From the NCBI GenBank assembly GCA_913063505.1, contig CAJXYT010000006.1, positions 1 to 58,842 on the forward strand: a stretch of DNA of 58,842 bases, read 5' to 3'. Position numbers and translations under genes: made by a program. Positions 52,779-58,842 of the stretch are shown one piece after another. A model generated the notes under the pieces. The model was not told the DNA's origin, did not search any database, and saw only the letters and a list, made by a program, of their open reading frames with translations. The DNA is from an uncultured Gammaproteobacteria bacterium. Its GTDB lineage: Bacteria > Pseudomonadota > Gammaproteobacteria > Steroidobacterales > Woeseiaceae. The first letter of the stretch is position 1; each line of letters begins with the position of its first letter.

Positions 52779-54190
52779 GAGCTTTCCACTCTTTGGGCCT
52801 GAGCTTCTTCAGGGGACGCGCGATCTCTAAGCCATTTGTTGATTAGTTCCAGATCCTGCACCCGCAATGTACCTGCAGACTGCTTTAGTCGTAGAGCGTT
52901 CATGATGTAGTCGTAACGGCTTTGGTAGAAATTTGTGATCGCGACGTACAAGGAAAATTGTGAGTTGAGCACTTCAACAATCGTTCTTGTACCTACTTCG
53001 TAACCGGCCTGTGTTGCCTGCAACGCTGTTTGACTGGATGTCACCGCTTGGTCAAGCGCTCTTACGCGACTCATCTCAGAATTGACGCCGAGATACGCAT
53101 CACGCGCCTGACGTTCCGTTTCACGCGTTACGCGTTGCAATTGCTCACGGCTGGCGCGGTGCAGGTAGACAGCTTCCCTCACCCGCGATGAATTATACCC
53201 ACCAGTAAATAACGGTACAGTGAGTTGCAGTGATATTTGATCACGCGTATTGGTGTCATCAAAAAAGCTCATGCCAGTGCCGGGGGTTACGAACGCGTCA
53301 CCTTCCGATGTTGACTTGCTGGTGCTGACGATCAGGTCGAGTGACGGATAATAGCCGTTTCGACGGAACGATATTTCGTCCCGGGCGAGTTTCTCGTCGA
53401 GTCGGCTGGCAATAAGATTAAGGTTTTGCCCCAATGACAGGTTGACCCAGCTCTCCTCATTGTTCGGTATTGGATTGAGTAATGGAAAGTCTTCGCCCGG
53501 GGCATCGAGTTTCGCGACGTATTGCCCAGTAATCTCACGCATGAACTCGCGTGCGGTGGCGAGGGCTCGCTTCGAGCTAATTACATCGGCTGCTGATTGA
53601 TCGTACGCAGCCTGGGACTCCTGCACGTCTGTAATTGCGATCAAACCAACGTCGAATCGTTGCTTTGCTTGCTCTAATTGTCGCGCGATAGCTTCGCCGT
53701 TGGCTTGTCTGGACGTCAGCCGGTCTTCGGCAGCAAGGACGTCGAAATAGCGCTGCGCTACTCGGACAATGAGGTCTTGTTGCGCCGCTTCGCGAACGGC
53801 CTCCGCTTTCGCTACCGTTTTGTCAGCACGTCTAAGGTTGACGATCTGGTCCCAGCGAAACACGGACTGTCTGAGGCTGACACCCCAGTTCGTGTTGGTG
53901 GAGTCCTGATCGAACGTCCGCTTCGCTTGATCGATAATTGAGAAACTCGATCCCGAGATGTTCGTGTCATCCCAACTTCCTGTTGCCCGAATCTGGGGCA
54001 TCAGAACACCGCGAGCCTGTGGCATGGCCTCAAGTGAAGCGAGTCGCCTAGCCTCTGCCTCGTGAATCTGCGGGTCTCCCTGCAAAGCTTGCTGATAAAT
54101 TTCCAGCAATGAGGCTGTGTGAGCTGGACCCGCAAGCATGAAAATGCCAAAGGTCAATAGTAATATTTTGATTTTATTAACTTTTTTCAT
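52775..54190 (-). CDS. tolC: TolC family outer membrane efflux/secretion channel
   Basis: Trimeric outer-membrane channel for type I secretion or multidrug export. Its 471 residues have a signal peptide (ILLLTFGIFMLAGPAHT) and two outer membrane efflux protein (OEP) repeats rich in coiled-coil heptads (EARRLASLEAMPQARGVLMP, SQTALQATQAGYEVGTRTIV, EVLNSQFSLYVAITNFYQSR). It stands alone on the minus strand, and no partner pump is in the window. Confidence 0.92.
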   Translation of the reverse strand: MKKVNKIKILLLTFGIFMLAGPAHTASLLEIYQQALQGDPQIHEAEARRLASLEAMPQARGVLMPQIRATGSWDDTNISGSSFSIIDQAKRTFDQDSTNTNWGVSLRQSVFRWDQIVNLRRADKTVAKAEAVREAAQQDLIVRVAQRYFDVLAAEDRLTSRQANGEAIARQLEQAKQRFDVGLIAITDVQESQAAYDQSAADVISSKRALATAREFMREITGQYVAKLDAPGEDFPLLNPIPNNEESWVNLSLGQNLNLIASRLDEKLARDEISFRRNGYYPSLDLIVSTSKSTSEGDAFVTPGTGMSFFDDTNTRDQISLQLTVPLFTGGYNSSRVREAVYLHRASREQLQRVTRETERQARDAYLGVNSEMSRVRALDQAVTSSQTALQATQAGYEVGTRTIVEVLNSQFSLYVAITNFYQSRYDYIMNALRLKQSAGTLRVQDLELINKWLRDRASPEEAQAQRVESS

Positions 54191-54331
54191 CTTTGCCCGT
54201 TTCGGAATTGAACTGCCAGATGGCCTAAGTCTTATAGTCTATTACATCAATACTCTAGTTAGAATGCTTTCCTATCGCAGCTTGGATGCAACAAGTGCGT
54301 AACTAGTTTCGCCTAATGTTGAATTATCTTC

Positions 54332-54982
54332 TTAGAATGAAAACTGCGGCAGTAAAGCGCCGTTCGTTAATGGCGCGAGATCGATTTCAAACATAGTATC
54401 GTTTTGCAGCTTATCCTCGTCAATTCGTGTCACGCGCGTAGCGGCCATCGCAGGTGAATCACCAACGATGACGAACAAGCGTCCGCCGGGCGCCAAGGCG
54501 TTCGCGAATCGCGGATCAAGAGTCTGAATTGAGCCCGTAACCGCGATTGCGTCAAACGTCCCTTCGGGAAGCTCTCGCATGGCATTCATTCTCAGCAGAT
54601 GCACGTTTTCGATATCGCAATCGTCGAGGCGTTGTCGTGCTGCGTCCAGAAAGTCGTCGTGAATATCAATACTCGTTACATGCGTTGATAATCTCGCGAG
54701 ACACGCCGTTAGGAAGCCACTTCCTGTTCCGATCTCAAGTACGTTTTCGCCACCAGCTAGGGCGAGTGTTTGCAGCACCCGACCTTCAATCGTCGGTGTC
54801 ATCATGACTTCGCCATGGCCTATCGGAATCCCGGCATCAGCAAATGCGAGTGTCTCGAACCCAGCGGGGACAAACAGCTCTCTTCGCACTTCTCTCAATC
54901 CGTCAAGCACGTTCGTGTCGAGGACATCCCAAGCGCGAATTTGCTGTTCAATCATTTGCTGTCGGGCGAAATCTGTATTCAT
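54332..54982 (-). CDS. Protein-L-isoaspartate O-methyltransferase family protein
   Basis: A 216-residue methyltransferase of the PCMT fold. MIEQQIRAWDVLDTNVLDGL at the start, MTPTIEGRVLQTLAL and VLEIGTGSGFLTACLARL (SAM motif I) identify the family. The usual isoaspartyl motif at the catalytic Ser (SQP) is replaced by MTP, so it may belong to the subgroup often found next to tolC whose activity is unproven. It precedes tolC in the same direction. Confidence 0.85.
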   Translation of the reverse strand: MNTDFARQQMIEQQIRAWDVLDTNVLDGLREVRRELFVPAGFETLAFADAGIPIGHGEVMMTPTIEGRVLQTLALAGGENVLEIGTGSGFLTACLARLSTHVTSIDIHDDFLDAARQRLDDCDIENVHLLRMNAMRELPEGTFDAIAVTGSIQTLDPRFANALAPGGRLFVIVGDSPAMAATRVTRIDEDKLQNDTMFEIDLAPLTNGALLPQFSF

Positions 54983-55236
54983 ACTTGGATTACCTGTAGA
55001 TCGTTAAAAAAATAACCAAAGCTGAAAATCGGGCACTTTAATGCCGAACAATCAGCGTCATTGATAAGGAGTTCTTCCTTAGAGTGCATTCAGCCGGTAG
55101 GGTTCGGCAATGATTCAAGTCTCAATTTTGCGCCATAGAGTAGTGCATGTACACCGTTCTGCGCATGCCGACACTGAGCTTTTAGGGCGATGAAGCGATA
55201 CGATGTGCTTGTCTATATTAAAGCGAGGAAGTTCTT

Positions 55237-56187
55237 TTGGCCGGATCCAGTCTCTTAGCACTGCTCGATGACATAGCGACACTGCTGGATGATGTGTCCC
55301 TTCTAACCAAAGTTGCAGCGAAAAAAACGGCCGGTGTCCTCGGTGACGATCTGGCACTCAATGCAGAGCAAGTGACTGGCGTTCGTGCGGAACGTGAGCT
55401 ACCCGTTGTATGGGCAGTATTTAAAGGCTCGGCATTCAATAAGCTGATCATGGTGCCTATAGCCTTGGTACTAAGCGCCTTCATACCGTGGGTTATTACG
55501 CCGTTGCTCATGCTTGGAGGCGCGTTCCTGTGCTACGAAGGTTTCGAAAAAGTTGCTCACCACTCATCGCATCCAGCGTCGGAAGATGAGCATGAGGAGC
55601 GCCTGCAGGCCGTCAGCGACGAAAGCGTGGATATGGTTGCCTTCGAGAAAAAACGTATTCGAGGCGCGATACGTACTGACGCAATTTTATCGGCCGAGAT
55701 CATTGTTATCGTCCTTGGTACGGTGCAAGACGCGGATCTCATTACACGCATCGCGGTGTTGTCCATCATTGCAACGCTGATAACGATAGGGGTTTATGGT
55801 CTGGTCGCAGCCATCGTGAAACTCGATGACATCGGCATGCATCTTCTCGACAAGCAAGGCGATTCCCAATGGACTCGATTCCAGCATTGGCTCGGTGAAT
55901 GGATATTGCGCTTCGCGCCGAAGTTCATGAGGACCTTGTCATTTGTCGGTACGGTCGCGATGTTCCTGGTGGGCGGCGGCATCCTTGTGCACGGTATACC
56001 GCCCGTTGCCGAGGCATTGCATCATGTTGTGGAGCTTGCTCACGGGTTTGACGCTACCGGTAGTGCCGTCGCTGCACTCGCGCCAATAGGATTTAACGGT
56101 TTTTTCGGTTTTCTCGCTGGCGGATTGTTGGTGGGTATCGGTATCGGTGCTAAACGATTACTTCCTAGCAAAACCTCCGGCACATAA
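55237..56187 (+). CDS. DUF808 (YedI-like) inner membrane protein
   Basis: A 316-residue membrane protein of the DUF808 family. It starts with the family's [20 protein letters not shown] segment from TTG 55237, preceded by AGGAAG. About six helices follow (for example [40 protein letters not shown]), with a charged loop near residue 110. Its function is unknown. A bidirectional terminator separates it from hppA. Confidence 0.88.
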   Translation: MAGSSLLALLDDIATLLDDVSLLTKVAAKKTAGVLGDDLALNAEQVTGVRAERELPVVWAVFKGSAFNKLIMVPIALVLSAFIPWVITPLLMLGGAFLCYEGFEKVAHHSSHPASEDEHEERLQAVSDESVDMVAFEKKRIRGAIRTDAILSAEIIVIVLGTVQDADLITRIAVLSIIATLITIGVYGLVAAIVKLDDIGMHLLDKQGDSQWTRFQHWLGEWILRFAPKFMRTLSFVGTVAMFLVGGGILVHGIPPVAEALHHVVELAHGFDATGSAVAALAPIGFNGFFGFLAGGLLVGIGIGAKRLLPSKTSGT

Positions 56188-56219
56188 AAAAATCCGCTGA
56201 ACGAATTCAGCGGATTTTT
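56188..56219. terminator. Bidirectional intrinsic terminator
   Basis: TCCGCTGAA (56193-56201) pairs with TTCAGCGGA (56206-56214) over a CGAA loop, flanked by A5 on the left and T5 on the right. It can stop both the DUF808 gene (plus) and hppA (minus). Confidence 0.95.
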
Positions 56220-56243
56220 ATGATCGAATTTTGCTAGTGCAGC

Positions 56244-58283
56244 TTACAGAAGCGGAACCATCAGTAATGCAACGATGTTGATGATCTTGATCAATGGGTT
56301 GATTGCAGGGCCAGCCGTATCCTTATACGGATCACCCACAGTGTCGCCCGTGATTGCGGCTTTGTGAGCATCAGAGCCCTTGCCGCCGCAGTTACCGTCT
56401 TCAATGTACTTCTTGGCGTTATCCCATGCACCACCACCGGCGGTCATTGAGATAGCAAGGAAGAGTCCCGTAATGATTGTACCGAGCAGCAAGCCGCCCA
56501 GCGCTTTCGGTCCAAGCAACAAACCAACGATCAACGGTACGAGGATCGGCAGCAACGAAGGAACAATCATTTCCTTGATCGCAGATTTGGTCAGTAGGTC
56601 GACCGCACGACTGTAGTCGGGCTTGCCAGTACCTTCCATGATGCCTGGAATTTCTCTGAACTGACGACGAACTTCGGTAACAACTGAAGCCGCGGCACGT
56701 CCGACAGCTTCCATCGCCATGGCGCCAAACAGGAACGGCACCATGCCGCCGATGAATAGGCCAATAATAACCATATAATCATTCAGCATGAACACCGAAT
56801 CAATGCCAGCTTTATCCAATGCGTTCGTGTAATCAGCAAATAGAATCAGAGCCGCAAGACCAGCGGAGCCAATTGCGTAACCCTTGGTGACGGCTTTGGT
56901 CGTGTTACCAACGGCATCGAGCTGGTCTGTAATGGTGCGAACTTCTGCTGGGAGCTCTGCCATTTCAGCAATACCACCGGCGTTATCTGTGATTGGACCG
57001 AAAGCATCAAGAGCAACAATCATACCCGTCATCGACAACATTGCGGTTGCTGCAATAGCAACGTTGTAGAGGCCAGCAAGATTGTCACCAGCGGGTGCCA
57101 GTTGAAATGCGCCCCAGATGCTGGCACAAACAGCGAGTACCGGCAGTGCTGTTGCTTTCATTGAGATACCAAGGCCCGCAATGATATTGGTCGCGTCACC
57201 GGTCAAAGACGCGTTAGCGATCGTCTTCACAGGTCCGTACTCAGTACTGGTGTAGTACTCTGTGATAACAACCAAAGCGGCTGTCAGCGCTAACCCGATA
57301 AGCGATGAATAGTAAATGCCCATCGCATTGCCACTGCCAGTCATCATTTTGTTGGTGATGAAGTAGAACGCTATCACCGCGAGAATGGCTGCCACGATCA
57401 TGCCTTTGTACAAAGCACCCATGACCTTGCCACCATCTGAGGTTTTAACAAAGAAGGTGCCGACAATTGAAGCGACGATCGAAACCGCGCCAAGTACCAA
57501 TGGGTAAACAATCGCTTCAGAGCCGTAGGTCGCTGCAACAAGGCCGCCGAGCAGCATGGTAGCGATGATGGTTACCGCGTAAGTCTCGAACAAGTCGGCT
57601 GCCATACCCGCACAATCGCCGACGTTATCGCCGACATTGTCTGCGATAACACCTGGATTGCGCGCATCGTCTTCTGGAATACCGGCTTCAACTTTACCCA
57701 CCAGATCAGCACCAACATCTGCACCCTTGGTGAAGATGCCGCCGCCGAGGCGAGCGAAGATTGAAATCAGAGAGCCACCGAATGCGAGGCCAATCAACGC
57801 ATGAATCGCGTCGTCCGTGCTGTATCCCATGTTCAACAGAACCATGTAGTAACCAGCAACACCCAGCAGACCAAGACCGACAACGAGCATGCCCGTAATA
57901 GCACCGCCGCGGAACGCGACTTTCAGCGCAGGATTCACGCCTAAAGTTGCAGCCTGGGCTGTACGCGCATTGGCTCGAACCGAAACAAACATTCCGATAT
58001 AGCCAGCCAGAGCGGAGAGGAGCGCGCCGATCGCGAATCCGATCGCGATGGTCCAGCCAAGCACGAAGGTCAAAGCGATGAATAGAACGACGCCAACGAC
58101 ACCGATCGTCATGTACTGACGATTCATATACGCATTAGCGCCTTCTTGAATGGCTTGTGCTATTTCTTGCATACGCTCATTTCCAGCAGGCTGTTTAACT
58201 ATCCATCGTGCCGATATAGCGCCATAGATTACTGCTAATGCGCCAGCTGATATAGCTAACCACAGGGCAAAATCGTCAGTCAT
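56244..58283 (-). CDS. hppA: Membrane-bound proton-pumping pyrophosphatase, K+-independent type
   Basis: Hydrolyses PPi and pumps protons out of the cytoplasm. Its 679 residues span about 16 helices. The substrate-binding motifs are [20 protein letters not shown] and [30 protein letters not shown] near residue 461 has lysine where K+-dependent enzymes have alanine, so it should not need potassium. [15 protein letters not shown] is near the C-terminus. It is 105 bases downstream of a PPi-dependent phosphofructokinase on the same strand, a functional pair. Confidence 0.96.
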   Translation of the reverse strand: MTDDFALWLAISAGALAVIYGAISARWIVKQPAGNERMQEIAQAIQEGANAYMNRQYMTIGVVGVVLFIALTFVLGWTIAIGFAIGALLSALAGYIGMFVSVRANARTAQAATLGVNPALKVAFRGGAITGMLVVGLGLLGVAGYYMVLLNMGYSTDDAIHALIGLAFGGSLISIFARLGGGIFTKGADVGADLVGKVEAGIPEDDARNPGVIADNVGDNVGDCAGMAADLFETYAVTIIATMLLGGLVAATYGSEAIVYPLVLGAVSIVASIVGTFFVKTSDGGKVMGALYKGMIVAAILAVIAFYFITNKMMTGSGNAMGIYYSSLIGLALTAALVVITEYYTSTEYGPVKTIANASLTGDATNIIAGLGISMKATALPVLAVCASIWGAFQLAPAGDNLAGLYNVAIAATAMLSMTGMIVALDAFGPITDNAGGIAEMAELPAEVRTITDQLDAVGNTTKAVTKGYAIGSAGLAALILFADYTNALDKAGIDSVFMLNDYMVIIGLFIGGMVPFLFGAMAMEAVGRAAASVVTEVRRQFREIPGIMEGTGKPDYSRAVDLLTKSAIKEMIVPSLLPILVPLIVGLLLGPKALGGLLLGTIITGLFLAISMTAGGGAWDNAKKYIEDGNCGGKGSDAHKAAITGDTVGDPYKDTAGPAINPLIKIINIVALLMVPLL

Positions 58284-58388
58284 TATTGTTCTCCCAGTAT
58301 TTTTTTATAGAATATGTAATATTGTTTCAGAATATTTACAATTAAAGTTTGATTGTAAAATATATAGTTATTGATTTTTCGAACGCAA

Positions 58389-58841
58389 TCATACCACAAA
58401 ATTATTACTTAAAAGCTTTGGAACAGAGATATTCTTAAGCTTTGTTACTTTTGGTAACCCTTTATCATAGGGAGGGTAATCTTCACCTTGAATAAGAGGT
58501 AACAAATAACGTCTGCATGCCGGTGTTATTGAGTAATTATCTTTTGCTATAAATCTTTTAGGTAGCATCTTTTCTTTATTTGCTACTTTGGATAAAGCAG
58601 CTTGATCAATCTTCCATTTATACGGTTTATCCGATATTCGTTTAATTACTGGCATCATTGCAGTTTGACCTTTTATGGCCATTTCTACTGCCGCTTTTCC
58701 AACCGCATAAGCCTGTTTAACATCAACCCCAGAGGCGATATGTCTTGCTGAGCGCTGAAGGTAATCGGCAATAGCATAATGATATTTGAATCCAAGATTT
58801 TGTGAGACCATTTCAGCCAAAATAGAAGCAACACCTCCTAA
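58389..58841 (-). CDS. pfp: PPi-dependent 6-phosphofructokinase, C-terminal part (5' end beyond window)
   Basis: The visible 150 residues, beginning in mid-gene (LGGVASILAEMVSQNLGFKY), include YHYAIADYLQRSARHIASGV and the VKQAYAVGKAAVEMAIKGQT segment of ATP/PPi-dependent phosphofructokinases. LLPLIQGEDYPPYDKGLPKV at the C-terminus is typical of the PPi-using group. Glycolytic phosphorylation by PPi fits the neighbouring pyrophosphatase. The gene is clearly AT-rich (about 35% G+C in the 120 bases counted at 58381-58500) compared with hppA, suggesting a different origin. Confidence 0.85.
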   Translation of the reverse strand, partial: LGGVASILAEMVSQNLGFKYHYAIADYLQRSARHIASGVDVKQAYAVGKAAVEMAIKGQTAMMPVIKRISDKPYKWKIDQAALSKVANKEKMLPKRFIAKDNYSITPACRRYLLPLIQGEDYPPYDKGLPKVTKLKNISVPKLLSNNFVV

Positions 58842-58842
58842 C

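Overview
The window is chromosomal DNA of a free-living, aerobic, Gram-negative gammaproteobacterium. The evidence is the gene neighbourhoods (accB-accC-prmA-dusB, rpsU-dnaG-rpoD, groES-groEL, hldE-waaA), LPS heptose and Kdo genes, TolC, MsrPQ, and the split cobalamin-dependent ribonucleotide reductase NrdJa/NrdJb known from Pseudomonas. Base composition is about half G+C except at the far right end, where it drops sharply. The sequence alone does not identify the genus; a marine lineage is plausible but is a guess. No phage, insertion sequence, CRISPR array or rRNA was seen.

Layout. 1-7454 (minus strand): dsbD, a TlpA-like thioredoxin, aroQ, accB, accC, prmA, a DUF3426 zinc-ribbon protein and partial dusB. 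7553-9688: groES-groEL behind a combined RpoH-type promoter and CIRCE operator, closed by a terminator. 9758-14856: methionine synthesis (metA, cystathionine gamma-synthase type enzyme), the MsrPQ methionine sulfoxide repair pair, a MAPEG protein, and gene remnants. 14921-18418: ileS behind what reads as a complete T-box riboswitch. 18439-34000: a looser region of single genes (murI, an M49-type peptidase, folE, msrA, TPR protein, two rhomboids, ferredoxin, esterase, a small sugar module) interspersed with several decayed gene fragments. 34049-38590 (minus): rpsU-yqeY-dnaG-rpoD plus tRNA-Ile(CAU). 38706-43510: tsaD-folB-folK, a pteridine reductase, a MidA-type methyltransferase and uppP. 43697-46477: cca and a DegQ-like protease. 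47142-52778: nrdJa-nrdJb with NrdR-like boxes, then hldE-waaA. 52775-58842: tolC, pcm-like, DUF808, a proton-pumping pyrophosphatase and the end of an AT-rich PPi-dependent phosphofructokinase.

The most unusual system is the ileS locus. A T-box leader is expected in Firmicutes, Actinobacteria and a few other groups, not in Gammaproteobacteria. Here the leader has a K-turn-like base, an AGTA specifier-loop strand, an ATC isoleucine specifier, a T-box antiterminator with a TGGT bulge and a mutually exclusive 9-bp hairpin. The synthetase itself is a long form (1043 aa) with a GIHH variant of the HIGH motif, unlike the roughly 940-aa enzyme of a typical gammaproteobacterial ribF-ileS-lspA operon. 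Gene and riboswitch were probably acquired together. The surrounding DNA holds truncated remnants of at least six genes, which marks it as a plastic region. Three short or broken frames (phnA remnant, NUDIX remnant, an ORF before msrA) end in an ATGA overlap with an intact downstream gene, so some may persist as translational leaders.
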